Positions 46,574 to 55,972 of a stretch of 64,000 nt of DNA are shown here, one piece after another. Both the position numbers and the translations under genes were made by a program. Location of the stretch: the NCBI RefSeq assembly GCF_016892605.1, contig NZ_JAFEMV010000002.1, forward strand, positions 372,001 to 436,000. Direction: 5' to 3'. Numbering within the stretch: position 1 is the first letter of the stretch; every line of letters starts with the position of its first letter. A model generated the notes under the pieces. The model did not search any database, was not told where the DNA came from, and was given only the letters and a program-made list of their open reading frames with translations. This DNA comes from Desemzia sp. RIT 804. GTDB taxonomy: Bacteria > Bacillota > Bacilli > Lactobacillales > Carnobacteriaceae.

Positions 46574-47548
46574 TTATAAAGCTTGATTAGCTGTGATGAT
46601 AGCTGTTTTGTATACATCTTCTTCATTACATCCACGAGAAAGGTCAGAGATTGGTTTGTTTAAACCTTGCAAGATTGGTCCAATAGCTTCAAAGTTACCG
46701 AAACGTTGTGCGATCTTGTAACCAATGTTTCCTGATTGTAATTCTGGGAATACAAATACTGAAGCTTCTCCAGCTACATTTGAGTCTGGTGCTTTTTGAT
46801 CTGCAACAGATTTCACGAAAGCTGCATCAAATTGCATTTCTCCATCAATTTCGTATTGAGGTGCTAATTCTTTAGCGATTTTAGCTGCTTCTGCTACTTT
46901 TGTTACTTCGTCAGCTTTAGCAGACCCTTTAGTTGAGAAGCTCAACAAAGCTACTTTAGGTTCGATGTCGAACATTTCAGCTGTTTTAGCGCTTTCTACA
47001 GCGATTTCTGCTAACTCTTGAGCAGATGGATTCACATTGATTGCACAGTCAGAGAACAAGTATTTTTCTTGTCCACGGCCACGCATCATGATAAACGCAC
47101 CACTTGTACGGCTAACACCAGGTTTAGTTTTGATAATTTGAAGAGCTGGACGAACAGTATCTCCTGTTGAGTGAACTGCTCCACTTACAAGAGCTTCTAC
47201 TTTGCCCATATGAGTTAACATTGTTCCAAAGTAGTTTTCGTCTTTCAAGACTTCACGAGCTTGTTCTTCAGTTGCTTTGCCTTTACGACGTTCAACAAAA
47301 GCTTCTACCATTGCGTCAAATTCATCATAATTATTGGGGTCAATGATTTCGATGTTTTCTACATCAAATCCGTGATCTTTTGCAGAAGTTTTGATTTCTT
47401 CAACATTTCCTAAAAGTACTGGGTGCACCAAGTTTTCCGCTTGCAAACGTACTACGGCTCCTAAGATACGTGGTTCTGTTCCTTCTGGAAATACCACACG
47501 GACATTTTTATTTAAAACTTTAGATTTTAAACTCTCAAATAGTTCCAA
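46574..47548 (-). CDS. pta: Phosphate acetyltransferase
   Basis: It converts acetyl-CoA and phosphate to acetyl-phosphate in the acetate/ATP-generating branch of fermentation. The 324-residue short-type Pta has VRVVFPEGTEPRILGAV near residue 17, GTMLTHMGKVEALVSGAVHSTGDTVRPALQII near residue 105, and GNIGYKIAQRFGNFEAIGPILQGL near residue 280. The start is TTG at 47548, with GGAGGG 7 bases upstream; an earlier in-frame TTG is part of that site. It is downstream of ung. Confidence 0.96.
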   Translation of the reverse strand: MELFESLKSKVLNKNVRVVFPEGTEPRILGAVVRLQAENLVHPVLLGNVEEIKTSAKDHGFDVENIEIIDPNNYDEFDAMVEAFVERRKGKATEEQAREVLKDENYFGTMLTHMGKVEALVSGAVHSTGDTVRPALQIIKTKPGVSRTSGAFIMMRGRGQEKYLFSDCAINVNPSAQELAEIAVESAKTAEMFDIEPKVALLSFSTKGSAKADEVTKVAEAAKIAKELAPQYEIDGEMQFDAAFVKSVADQKAPDSNVAGEASVFVFPELQSGNIGYKIAQRFGNFEAIGPILQGLNKPISDLSRGCNEEDVYKTAIITANQAL

Positions 47549-47704
47549 TCTAATTCCCTCCAACCTTGTTTTATACTACAGTTATTATGATACTACTATA
47601 TCACCAAAAAATACAGTCATTTCAGGTATTTTTTTATTCTTATGGAGACATTTAATTTTTTTTGTAAGGAAAAACTATTACAGATATACAGTCGTTGTTT
47701 CTTT

Positions 47705-48382
47705 TTATTGTTCCGGTATTTTCCAGTTGATTGGAGCCTGCCCACTTTTGACTAATGCTTCATTGGTTTTTGAAAATGGTTTCGATCCAAAAAAACCTTT
47801 TCTAGCTGAAAAAGGACTAGGATGAGGTGATGTTAACACTACATGTTTGGATTCATCAATTAATCTTCTTTTTTCAATGGAAGGTTTTCCCCACAGAATA
47901 AATACGATGGTGTTTTCACGTTCATTCAATTTCTGTATCACAAAATTCGTTAATTCTTCCCACCCCTTTCCTTTATGGGACTGAGACAGACCTTCCCTGA
48001 CAGTTAAGACTGTATTTAACAATAACACGCCTTCCTTTGCCCATGACTCTAAATAACCGTGATTTACTGGTGGATAACCTAAATCTGCTTCTAATTCTTT
48101 GTAGATATTTTTTAAAGAAGGCGGAAGCTTAACCCCTGGCTGAACAGAAAAACTCAACCCATGTGCTTGATTTTCTCTAATATAAGGATCTTGCCCTAAT
48201 ATAACTGCTTTTACTTCACTGTATGGCGTCCATTCAAAGGCTTGCCAAATATTTTCTTTTGGCGGAAATACTTTTTCTGTTTCATATTCTTGCTTTAAAA
48301 ATTCTCGTAATTTTTGATAACTCTCTGCTTGGCTAGCTTCTTTTAAAATAGGAGCCCAATCGTTTTTTACTGGTATTGTCAC
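47705..48382 (-). CDS. ung: Uracil-DNA glycosylase
   Basis: This family 1 UDG removes uracil from DNA. The 225-residue protein has the water-activating motif VILGQDPYIRENQAHGLSFSV near residue 61 and the leucine-loop motif TSPHPSPFSARKGFFGSKPFS near residue 186. It is followed by pta after 156 bases on the same strand. Confidence 0.97.
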   Translation of the reverse strand: MTIPVKNDWAPILKEASQAESYQKLREFLKQEYETEKVFPPKENIWQAFEWTPYSEVKAVILGQDPYIRENQAHGLSFSVQPGVKLPPSLKNIYKELEADLGYPPVNHGYLESWAKEGVLLLNTVLTVREGLSQSHKGKGWEELTNFVIQKLNERENTIVFILWGKPSIEKRRLIDESKHVVLTSPHPSPFSARKGFFGSKPFSKTNEALVKSGQAPINWKIPEQ

Positions 48383-48530
48383 AATTAATTTCCTTTCTGA
48401 AATTACTTTTCTTTTCCTTATCCTACAAGAATTAAGGCCCTTTCACAAGAAAAACCCACTTTCATTTAAAGATGCTATTTTCAAATTATCATGGTAGACT
48501 AAAACTAGTAAAAATCATGGAGGTTGAAGA

Positions 48531-49427
48531 ATGGTAAAATTGATTGTTTCTGATATGGACGGGACATTACTGAATGAAAAAATGACTATTTCCCAAGCAA
48601 ATGCGGATGCTATTCGTGAAGCAGAAAGACAAGGCATTCCTTTTATGGTTGCAACTGGTCGAGGTTTTACAGAAGCCAAACCATTATTAGATGAAGCTGG
48701 GCTCTCTTGCCCGATCATTACACTGAACGGTGCTGAAGTTTATAGCGAAAAAGGAAACATTTTAAAAACTGCTGGTATCACTAAAGATACTGCTCGGAAA
48801 ATATTGACTACTATTAGAAAACACAATTTATATTGTGAGATTACAACGGGTAAAGGAATTTTTTCGGATAATAAAGCTAAAAGAATTGAATCTGTTGCTT
48901 CTCTGCTTTTTGAGACCAATCCTGATACTACGTATAAAATGGCCGTAGTATTGGCTGCTGCTCGTTTAGAGATCATGAATATCAATTACATCGATGATTA
49001 CGATGAATTAATTGAAGACGAGACAATAGACATTTTAAAAATTATCGCTTTCAGTCAAGACGGATCAAAAACGTTAGGCCCTGTATCTGCAGAATTAGAC
49101 GAAATTGGTGACTTAGCTATCACTTCTTCATTTGAAAATAATATTGAGATCAATCACGTCGATGCACAAAAAGGAATTGCAGTCAGTGAGATGGCTAAAA
49201 GAATGGATATCGATTTAGCCGATGTTATGACTTTTGGGGATAATCTCAATGATTTATCTATGCTTAAAATCACAGGATTCAGTTTTGCAATGGAAAATGG
49301 TGCACAAGAGACTAAAAATGTAGCAAAATACCTCACTTCTGCTAACAATGAAAATGGGGTCGCTGAAGGAATCTTGTTGGCCCTTAATAATCGCTTAGAA
49401 GAAAAAACAGAGATTTCTATTAGATAA
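48531..49427 (+). CDS. Cof-type HAD-superfamily hydrolase
   Basis: This 298-residue HAD phosphatase of the Cof/IIB class has motif I LIVSDMDGTLLNEKM at the N-terminus, motif II VATGRGF, the C2B cap (about residues 85-190) and motif III/IV VMTFGDNLNDLSML near residue 230. Typical substrates are sugar phosphates or flavin mononucleotide; the specific one is unknown. GGAGG precedes the ATG. Confidence 0.92.
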   Translation: MVKLIVSDMDGTLLNEKMTISQANADAIREAERQGIPFMVATGRGFTEAKPLLDEAGLSCPIITLNGAEVYSEKGNILKTAGITKDTARKILTTIRKHNLYCEITTGKGIFSDNKAKRIESVASLLFETNPDTTYKMAVVLAAARLEIMNINYIDDYDELIEDETIDILKIIAFSQDGSKTLGPVSAELDEIGDLAITSSFENNIEINHVDAQKGIAVSEMAKRMDIDLADVMTFGDNLNDLSMLKITGFSFAMENGAQETKNVAKYLTSANNENGVAEGILLALNNRLEEKTEISIR

Positions 49428-49432
49428 GCACT

Positions 49433-49477
49433 AAAAACTCGCACAGTTGGCCAGATTGCCTAACTTTGCGAGTTTTT
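49433..49477. terminator. Terminator after the HAD gene, also after R2 on the other strand
   Basis: AAAAACTCGCA pairs with TGCGAGTTTTT, with an inner AGTTGGC/GCCTAACT extension. Confidence 0.8.
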
Positions 49478-49505
49478 GTTGTTTATCTTTAGTACCTTAA
49501 TTTGC

Positions 49506-49672
49506 GCACTAAACGCCTGGCTTCACGCTCTTATTACACATTCTGCTCTTAGACGCGTTGCGTCAGGCAGCTCACGCGCCTATAATTCCTTCGCCGACTG
49601 TTAGGAAAAACCACCTAACTGTCGGCGAAGGAGTTATAGGCGGTAAGCTAAACGCCTGACTTCACGCTCTTA
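49506..49672 (-). repeat. Hairpin repeat R2, locus 3
   Basis: The unit runs from TAAGAGCG at 49672 to the next TAAGAGC at 49551, with a long stem (49570-49605 with 49614-49648) around a loop containing GTTAGG and CCTAAC. A partial further copy (49533-49506) repeats the first 25 bases with one difference. The TAA of the leading TAAGAGCG is the stop codon of the upstream dehydrogenase gene. Confidence 0.85.
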
Positions 49673-50743
49673 TTTAATAACTATAGCTTTTTCTTGTGCG
49701 ATCAAGCATAGTTCTTGGGCTTTGAAGATGTGTTCTTGAGTCATGGCGTTCTCAGTACGGTTGATGCAGTCTTTGATCATTTCTCCGAAGAATGGGAAAC
49801 CTACTTCTCCCGTTAATGAGTAATGTTTCTCGCCTTCTGCAGTTACCAGATACAAATGATCTCCTGTTTCTTCACGAGCCACATCTACATATTTCCGTAC
49901 TTCTATGGTCCCTTTAGTCCCAGTAATGAACATCCGACCGTCACCCCAAGTACTTAGTCCGTCTGGAGTGAACCAGTCAACTTTAAAGATGAAGCTTGCG
50001 CCGTTTTCGCCTACCAATGTGGCATCACCATAATCTTCTAATTCTGGTGTATCCGGGTTATCAAAGTTACCCACCTTACTATGGAGAACTTCAGCATTTT
50101 CATTGCCTGTAAAGTATAAGAATTGTTCGATTTGGTGGCTGCCAATATCACACAAAATTCCGCCATATTGCTCTTTATCAAAGAACCAATCGGGACGTTT
50201 TTCTTTATCTAATCGATGCGGACCAAAACCAGTAATTTGAATAACCTCTCCAATTACGCCTTCTTTGATCAACTGCCCAGCGTAAACGGCACCTTCTACA
50301 TGTAGACGTTCACTAAAGTAGACCCAGAATTTTTGTCCTGTCTCTTTGGCCACACGTTTAGTTTCTTCTAATTGCTCCATTGTAGTAAAAGCTGTTTTGT
50401 CAGTAAAATAGTCTTTACCAGCTTTCATTACTTGGTTTCCCAATACACTACGTTTGTTTGGAATAGCAGCTGCTGCGACCAAGTGAATCTCTGGATCTTC
50501 TAGAATTTGTTCTAACGATTCCGCTACTTGCACTTGCGGGAATTGTTCTTTGTATTCAGCTATTTTTTCTGGATTTGGGTCATATACCCATTTCAGCGTT
50601 GCTCCAGCCTCCAGTAGTCCATTGGTCATCCCATTGATGTGTCCATGATCCAAAGCTGCTGCGGCGAAATTAAATTCCCCTTCTTCAACTACTCGATTTA
50701 TTTTCCCTTTTGGAGCATAATTCATTCCGTCGTTACTTCCCAT
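49670..50743 (-). CDS. Gfo/Idh/MocA-family oxidoreductase (operon gene 4)
   Basis: This 357-residue NAD(P)-dependent dehydrogenase is atypical. The N-terminal segment AAAALDHGHINGMTNGLLEAG stands in place of the usual GxGxxG, the lysine motif is TDKTAF rather than EKP, and GGILCDIGSHQIEQFLYFTG carries the catalytic-region aspartate and histidine near residue 200. It is the last gene of a four-gene set whose other members are a TIM-barrel isomerase and two more Gfo/Idh/MocA proteins. Its stop codon is provided by the start of repeat R2. The substrate is unknown. Confidence 0.87.
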   Translation of the reverse strand: MGSNDGMNYAPKGKINRVVEEGEFNFAAAALDHGHINGMTNGLLEAGATLKWVYDPNPEKIAEYKEQFPQVQVAESLEQILEDPEIHLVAAAAIPNKRSVLGNQVMKAGKDYFTDKTAFTTMEQLEETKRVAKETGQKFWVYFSERLHVEGAVYAGQLIKEGVIGEVIQITGFGPHRLDKEKRPDWFFDKEQYGGILCDIGSHQIEQFLYFTGNENAEVLHSKVGNFDNPDTPELEDYGDATLVGENGASFIFKVDWFTPDGLSTWGDGRMFITGTKGTIEVRKYVDVAREETGDHLYLVTAEGEKHYSLTGEVGFPFFGEMIKDCINRTENAMTQEHIFKAQELCLIAQEKAIVIK

Positions 50744-50767
50744 GTAATCCCCTTCCTTTCAGTAGAA

Positions 50768-50812
50768 AAAGGGAACCAGTTGTCTCTGATCAACTGATTT
50801 CCTCTTTTTTTG
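50768..50812 (-). terminator. Possible intra-operon hairpin
   Basis: GGAAATCAGTTG pairs with CAACTGGTTCC, followed by CTTTTTCT on the minus strand. It may lower expression of the last operon gene. Confidence 0.45.
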
Positions 50813-50816
50813 CCGA

Positions 50817-51680
50817 TTAAAATAGATTTTTGTACCCTAATTCGTATAAATAGTCACGAGAGTCAGCTAAACTGTCAAATGGATCACGTCCGTACACATC
50901 ATCTTGCTCAACAAGCAGGTAACGAGCACCACTTTCAATACTTTGTTCAATAATCCCTTTCAAGTCCAACGAGCCTGTTCCCAACTCAGCAAATTGAATG
51001 TTGTTTGTGAATGCATCCATGAAGTGTTCTGCTTCACCTCTGTGTAAAGCATCCACCGCTTCTTGAGGAACTGGAACGATACGGTAATCTTTCAAGTGAA
51101 CCAAATCTACTTTGCCAGCATACTCTTTCAATACTTCGATCGGATTTCTTCCCCCCCGTTGTACCCAGTGAACATCCAATTCAAAACCTAATAATGGAGC
51201 TTCTTCACGAATGATATCTAACAAGTAACGACCATCGTATTTCACAAATTCAATATGATGGTTGTGGTAGTATAATTTGATGCCCTGTTCTTTCATTTTT
51301 TCAGCTACATCATTGGCTTCGTGGCAGAAATCCAACACTTTTTCCAATGAAGCCATCGCTTCAAATGGGAGCATACCGATACGAACGATATCTGCATCTA
51401 AAGTTTTACAGTCATCAATGATTTTATCTAAATGAGTAGACAAAGACTCTTGTCCTTCCATTTGCGGCTTCAAACCAGCTGATAAGGAAGCAATTTCCAT
51501 ACCGAACTCTTGAGAAGCACGTTTGATTTCTTGTACGTTTTCCGGTGTCATATCCACTTGAGAGATCTCAACAGCATTGTACCCTAGTTCACTTGCTTTT
51601 TTTAGTGTTTCATATGGTCCTAGTTCTTTAAACTGTTCCTTCAACGTGTATCCTTGTACCCCGATCTTTACTTCTACCAT
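50817..51680 (-). CDS. Sugar phosphate isomerase/epimerase (AP_endonuc_2 TIM barrel)
   Basis: This 287-residue xylose-isomerase-like TIM barrel has GYNAVEISQVDMTPENV near residue 33, YYHNHHIEFVKYDG near residue 140, the metal-ligand ELDVHWVQRGG near residue 168 and VHLKDYRIVP near residue 195, then the late LVEQDDVYGRD glutamate segment. Members act as keto-sugar or inosose isomerases/dehydratases. The ATG at 51680 has GAGGAG 7 bases upstream and lies inside the end of the preceding gene, so it is translationally coupled. Confidence 0.88.
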   Translation of the reverse strand: MVEVKIGVQGYTLKEQFKELGPYETLKKASELGYNAVEISQVDMTPENVQEIKRASQEFGMEIASLSAGLKPQMEGQESLSTHLDKIIDDCKTLDADIVRIGMLPFEAMASLEKVLDFCHEANDVAEKMKEQGIKLYYHNHHIEFVKYDGRYLLDIIREEAPLLGFELDVHWVQRGGRNPIEVLKEYAGKVDLVHLKDYRIVPVPQEAVDALHRGEAEHFMDAFTNNIQFAELGTGSLDLKGIIEQSIESGARYLLVEQDDVYGRDPFDSLADSRDYLYELGYKNLF

Positions 51681-52695
51681 AATCAATCTCCTCTCTTATT
51701 ATCCGTTCCGCATTTCCTGCATTTTTTGATGAACGATCCATCATTTCAATCATTTCCATGGTGGCAATAGATTCTCTTATGTGGACATAATCCTCTGTAT
51801 TTTCTAAAATACTTCTGTAGAATCGTTGGATCAGGATTCTATGTCCCATACCATAGTAGAACTTAGACCCTGGAATTCTGTCATCTTCTTCGATGACTTC
51901 TTTTCGTCCATTTTCATTAGTGAAATATAAACGACTATCTTTGATCGTAAATTTTTCTTTTTCAGTGATCACTTGCATTTCTACCGAAGAATTTTCTGTA
52001 TAAGCATTAGTTGCATGAAAAAAAGCTTTTACACCTGACTGGAAAGTAAATGTTGCACTAGCTGTGTCTTCTACTTCAATGTCGTAATCTGTCAAATTAG
52101 TCAATGACGCTTTACAACTCTTCAAATCGCCCCCAATCAGCTGAATTAAGTCCAGTGTATGGATCGATTGATTGATAATAGAGCCATAACCTGCTTCTAA
52201 TTTTTTCCCACGCCAAGGTTTAGTTGTATAATAGCTTTCAGGTCGGAACCACGTCACTAATCCTTTAATAGATGTAATTTGTCCCACATCTTCATCTTTG
52301 AGGATGTCCATTAACTTCATAAAACTCCTATTGTAGCGATTTTGAAAACTGATACAGATTTTTCGATCTGTGCTTTCGGCTAACTGAAGTTGTTCTAGAG
52401 ATTCTTCATAATTGACAGAGACAGGTTTCTCTAAATAAACGTGGGCGCCATACTTCACGCACATAGCTGTAGCTGTCTGATGCAAGTAATGAGGTAGACA
52501 AATATGAGCAACATCTAACTCCATTTTTTGCAACATCGTCTCCATATTAGTGAAAAATGGAAACTCCATCCATTCACTTTTTTTATCTAGGTCAATGTCA
52601 CATACCGCAACCAATTCGCCGTACTCACTTGCATTAATAGCATTTACGTGTACAGGGGAAACATCTCCTAAGCCAATTAAACCAACCCTTAACAT
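51628..52695 (-). CDS. Gfo/Idh/MocA-family oxidoreductase (operon gene 2)
   Basis: This 355-residue dehydrogenase has the Rossmann start LRVGLIGLGDVSPVHVNAI, the catalytic-lysine motif YLEKPVS near residue 98 and GYGSIINQSIHTLDLIQLIGG near residue 170. It overlaps the isomerase gene by 53 bases, an unusually long overlap, so its last residues (about KDRGTRIHVEGTV) may be a recent extension. The substrate is probably a sugar or cyclitol. Confidence 0.88.
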   Translation of the reverse strand: MLRVGLIGLGDVSPVHVNAINASEYGELVAVCDIDLDKKSEWMEFPFFTNMETMLQKMELDVAHICLPHYLHQTATAMCVKYGAHVYLEKPVSVNYEESLEQLQLAESTDRKICISFQNRYNRSFMKLMDILKDEDVGQITSIKGLVTWFRPESYYTTKPWRGKKLEAGYGSIINQSIHTLDLIQLIGGDLKSCKASLTNLTDYDIEVEDTASATFTFQSGVKAFFHATNAYTENSSVEMQVITEKEKFTIKDSRLYFTNENGRKEVIEEDDRIPGSKFYYGMGHRILIQRFYRSILENTEDYVHIRESIATMEMIEMMDRSSKNAGNAERIIREEIDYGRSKDRGTRIHVEGTV

Positions 52696-52737
52696 AAGTT
52701 TTCTCTCCTTGTTCTTGTCTCTATCCTAAGCAACAGA

Positions 52738-53904
52738 CTATCTTTCAGAGAATTTACCTTCTTCACGAATGCGTTGGTTCAATTCTTCCAAATATAAATC
52801 TTCGTCTAGATCTTGCAAACTAATTTCTTTACCTGTCCAACTTGAAAGGTGGATCGAGTTTGCTAAGCGAACACCGTTGATTCCGTCAGAACCTGGTGCC
52901 AATAAAGGTGTCCCGTCTAAGATATTTGCTGCAAAATTTTCTAGGACGCCAGAATGTTGTTCACCCCATGGACTATCGAATTCAATTGTTTCTTGAGTAT
53001 ATAATTCATCAGCATTCAATTGCCCCATAAAGAGTTTTTTAACGTCTTCCATGTCCATGCTATCGCTAAGTTCACGTTCCGGTTTGACTAAGCGGCTCAC
53101 TGTAGCTGTTTTACTTCCATCTACTACGATTTTTCCTTGGTCACCTAAAATTTCAAAACGGTCTGTTCCAATAAGGTCATGTGTAGCTGTGACAAATGTT
53201 CCGGTTGCTCCATCGCCATAATCTACAACAGCCGTAACTTCATCTTCTACTACAATATCTCGTTTGAAACCATAAGCTACTTTTGAGTAAACAGATTTTG
53301 GAACACCACAGATCCATTGCCATAAGTCTAATTGGTGAGGTGCTTGATTCACTAAAACTCCTCCACCTTCTCCACCCCATGTTGCTCTCCATTCGCTTTG
53401 ATCGTAGTAAGGCTGTGGTCTCCACCAATTTGTGATGATCCAGTTTGTACGACGGATTTTTCCGATTTCGCCATTATCTACGATCTCTTTGATTTTTTTG
53501 TATAGTGGATTATTGCGTTGGTTGAACATGATACCAAACGTCAATTCTGGTTTAGAAGCTGCAAATTCGTTCAACTCTTTTACTTGTTTAGTGTAAACTC
53601 CTGCAGGTTTTTCAACTAATGCATGAATATCATGTTTTAATGCTTCAATTCCCATTTCTGGATGAAGGAAATGAGGTACAGTCGTGATGATTGCTTCTAC
53701 TTTTCCGCTTTCCATCATTTCAATATAGTCCTCATAAAAAGGAACTCCAGAGTAGTCATTTTCAATAAGAGCTTTTTTGTCTGTATCAATATCACAAATA
53801 GCTGCAATTTCCATATTTGGAACCATTCCATCTTTGATGAATTTTGCGTACATACTACCTTGTGTACCGAATCCAATAATTCCTAATTTGACTTTTTTTG
53901 CCAT
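52738..53904 (-). CDS. Gfo/Idh/MocA-family oxidoreductase (operon gene 1)
   Basis: This 388-residue dehydrogenase has the Rossmann motif LGIIGFGTQGSMYAKFI, the lysine motif ALVEKPAGV near residue 92, TNWWRPQPYYDQSEWRATWGGEGGGVLVNQAPHQLDLWQWICG (the substrate-binding D/H pair) near residue 160 and a longer C-terminal domain. It is first in the four-gene operon; a cre-like sequence and AT-rich promoter region lie upstream. No sugar transporter or regulator is adjacent. Confidence 0.88.
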   Translation of the reverse strand: MAKKVKLGIIGFGTQGSMYAKFIKDGMVPNMEIAAICDIDTDKKALIENDYSGVPFYEDYIEMMESGKVEAIITTVPHFLHPEMGIEALKHDIHALVEKPAGVYTKQVKELNEFAASKPELTFGIMFNQRNNPLYKKIKEIVDNGEIGKIRRTNWIITNWWRPQPYYDQSEWRATWGGEGGGVLVNQAPHQLDLWQWICGVPKSVYSKVAYGFKRDIVVEDEVTAVVDYGDGATGTFVTATHDLIGTDRFEILGDQGKIVVDGSKTATVSRLVKPERELSDSMDMEDVKKLFMGQLNADELYTQETIEFDSPWGEQHSGVLENFAANILDGTPLLAPGSDGINGVRLANSIHLSSWTGKEISLQDLDEDLYLEELNQRIREEGKFSER

Positions 53905-54181
53905 TTTTACTTCACCTATCCTTAAACTTTTTTATCCGATCATTATTTCTCTTGGAAGAAATTTTTTATTTAACTGCTAAGTAATCGGTTTCTATAAATG
54001 CACTTTCATTATAGCGTTTCCATTATCCTTTTTCATTGTCTCTCCATGTTTACTTATTATCTTAAAATTGACCGAAACCGCTTTCTTGTTTTATTTAGTA
54101 GAAAAATTCATTCTCGTAACACTTTACCACTTTAAATCGTTATTGAAATTAGAGACGAGTAGAAGAGGAAGGAGTGAGTGC

Positions 54182-54349
54182 ATGGAAATTGAAATACAGT
54201 GGTGGACATCTGTAATAGAACTCGTTAGCAATGTTGGCTTTCCAATATTTATTTCGCTGTTTTTATTGCAACGCATGGAAACAAAACTGGATGATGTGGT
54301 GAAAGCACTGCATGACCTTAGTACGGTGATTAAATCGACACCTTTATAG
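54182..54349 (+). CDS. YvrJ-like small membrane protein
   Basis: This 55-residue protein has one membrane segment (VIELVSNVGFPIFISLFLLQ) followed by an amphipathic helix (RMETKLDDVVKALHDL). That pattern matches the YvrJ family of Bacillus, whose function is unknown; holin- or BhlA-like toxins have a similar shape. AAGGAG lies 8 bases before the ATG at 54182. A longer in-frame start at 54068 is not supported by a ribosome binding site. Confidence 0.72.
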   Translation: MEIEIQWWTSVIELVSNVGFPIFISLFLLQRMETKLDDVVKALHDLSTVIKSTPL

Positions 54350-54358
54350 AGAACACAC

Positions 54359-54407
54359 AAAAAAGCCATTTCTACTAATGAGTCCACATTAGTAGAAATG
54401 GCTTTTA
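54359..54407. terminator. Terminator between yvrJ-like gene and R2 locus 4
   Basis: AAAAGCCATTTCTACTAATG pairs perfectly with CATTAGTAGAAATGGCTTTT. It is nearly the same stem as at 15158-15203. Confidence 0.85.
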
Positions 54408-54454
54408 TTATAGATTAAATGAATACCGAGTTAGTTTCAGTTCTCTTTCGTTTC

Positions 54455-54602
54455 CTGCTCATAGACGAGTTGCGAAAAGCAGCCCACACGCCTCTAAATA
54501 AAGCGACAACAGTTTAGGGCAAACCACCTAACTGTTGTCGCTTTATTTAGATTCAATGGGCTAAACGCTTTTCTCCACTCTCTGCCTTTTTTAACGCTCT
54601 TA
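54455..54602 (-). repeat. Hairpin repeat R2, locus 4
   Basis: The stem 54481-54518 with 54527-54562 closes on a loop with GTTTAGG and CCTAAC. Flanking GAAAAGC and GCTTTTC extend the pairing. The unit begins TAAGAGCG at 54602, and its TAA is the stop codon of the DUF711 gene; the terminator follows after the element. Confidence 0.8.
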
Positions 54603-55955
54603 GTTTTTGAATGAGTGCAACGGAGCGGGAATTCTTCCGCCTCTTTGGATGAATTCTTCTGATCCGAATGGGTTTACTGCCATTACTGGTGCTGTTCCTA
54701 GCAAGCCTCCCATTTCAATGCGATCTCCTACTTTGGAGCCTGGTGCAGGAATAATGCGTACAGCAGTTGTTTTATGGTTGGTAACTCCAATGGCTGCTTC
54801 ATCCGCAATAATAGCAGACAGTGTAGCAGCAGTTGTTTCTCCTGGAACAGCCACCATGTCTAATCCTACCGAACAAATAGCGGTCATAGCTTCTAATTTT
54901 TCTACGTTAAGAGCGCCCAATTCAACGGCTTCAATCATTCCTTCATCTTCTGATACAGGAATAAATGCGCCAGATAATCCACCTACATGTCCACAAGCCA
55001 TAACTCCGCCTTTTTTAACAGCATCATTCAATAAAGCTAGCGCAGCGGTGGTCCCATGAGTTCCAACTCTCTCTAAGCCCATTTCTTCTAGTATACGGCC
55101 AACAGAATCTCCAATTGCAGGTGTTGGAGCAAGCGATAAATCAACTATTCCAAAAGGTACGTCTAGCCTTTCAGCAGCAACTTGTCCTACTAATTGGCCC
55201 ATTCTGGTAATTTTAAAGGCTGTCTTTTTAACTGTCTCAGCAATGACATCAAAAGGCTCTCCTTTTACTTTTTCTATAGCACGTTTGACAACTCCAGGTC
55301 CACTGATCCCTACATTGATCACACAGTCAGCTTCTCCAACTCCATGGAAAGCACCTGCCATAAACGGGTTATCTTCTACAGCGTTAGCAAATACCACTAA
55401 TTTAGCACAACCTAATCCTTGAGCCTCTGCTGTTAATTCGGCTGTTTCTTTAATGATTTCTCCCATATCTCTCACAGCATCCATATTGATCCCTGCTTTT
55501 GTAGAGCCGATATTGACGGAAGCACATACACGTTCAGTTTCAGCCAATGCTTGCGGAATTGAGCGAATTAAAATTTCGTCTCCTTTATGATACCCTTTTT
55601 CAACCAAAGCTGAAAAACCACCAATAAAGTTTACTCCTACTTCTTTTGCTGCTGCATCAAGTGTTTTAGCGTAAGCTACATAATCGTTATCTGAAGAAGC
55701 TCCAGCTATTAAAGAAATGGGTGTAACCGAGATCCGTTTGTGAATGATAGGGATACCGTATTCCATTTCAATAGCTTTTCCAACTTCTACTAACTCTTTT
55801 GCTTTAGTGGTGATTTTATCATAGATCTTTTGACGTGCTTTTTCCCCATCGGCATCAATACAATCCAACAACGATATCCCCATTGTTATCGTTCGGATAT
55901 CTAAGTTTTCTTCTTCGATCATACGGACTGTTTCAAATATATTTGTGATTTCCAT
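54600..55955 (-). CDS. DUF711 / PFL-family protein (UPF0210)
   Basis: This 451-residue protein belongs to the conserved UPF0210 family, structurally related to pyruvate formate-lyase-like barrels but lacking the glycyl-radical site. Its function is unknown. Signatures include [13 protein letters not shown] near residue 20, [18 protein letters not shown] near residue 108, [19 protein letters not shown] near residue 210, and [20 protein letters not shown] near residue 320. It is almost always paired with the small ACT protein, as here (17 bases apart). Confidence 0.93.
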   Translation of the reverse strand: MEITNIFETVRMIEEENLDIRTITMGISLLDCIDADGEKARQKIYDKITTKAKELVEVGKAIEMEYGIPIIHKRISVTPISLIAGASSDNDYVAYAKTLDAAAKEVGVNFIGGFSALVEKGYHKGDEILIRSIPQALAETERVCASVNIGSTKAGINMDAVRDMGEIIKETAELTAEAQGLGCAKLVVFANAVEDNPFMAGAFHGVGEADCVINVGISGPGVVKRAIEKVKGEPFDVIAETVKKTAFKITRMGQLVGQVAAERLDVPFGIVDLSLAPTPAIGDSVGRILEEMGLERVGTHGTTAALALLNDAVKKGGVMACGHVGGLSGAFIPVSEDEGMIEAVELGALNVEKLEAMTAICSVGLDMVAVPGETTAATLSAIIADEAAIGVTNHKTTAVRIIPAPGSKVGDRIEMGGLLGTAPVMAVNPFGSEEFIQRGGRIPAPLHSFKN

Positions 55956-55972
55956 CTTATTGAAAGCTCCTT

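Noticed and set aside
54068-54181. N-terminal extension of the YvrJ-like protein
   Set aside because: There is no ribosome binding site before 54068, while AAGGAG sits before 54182 and the conserved part starts there.
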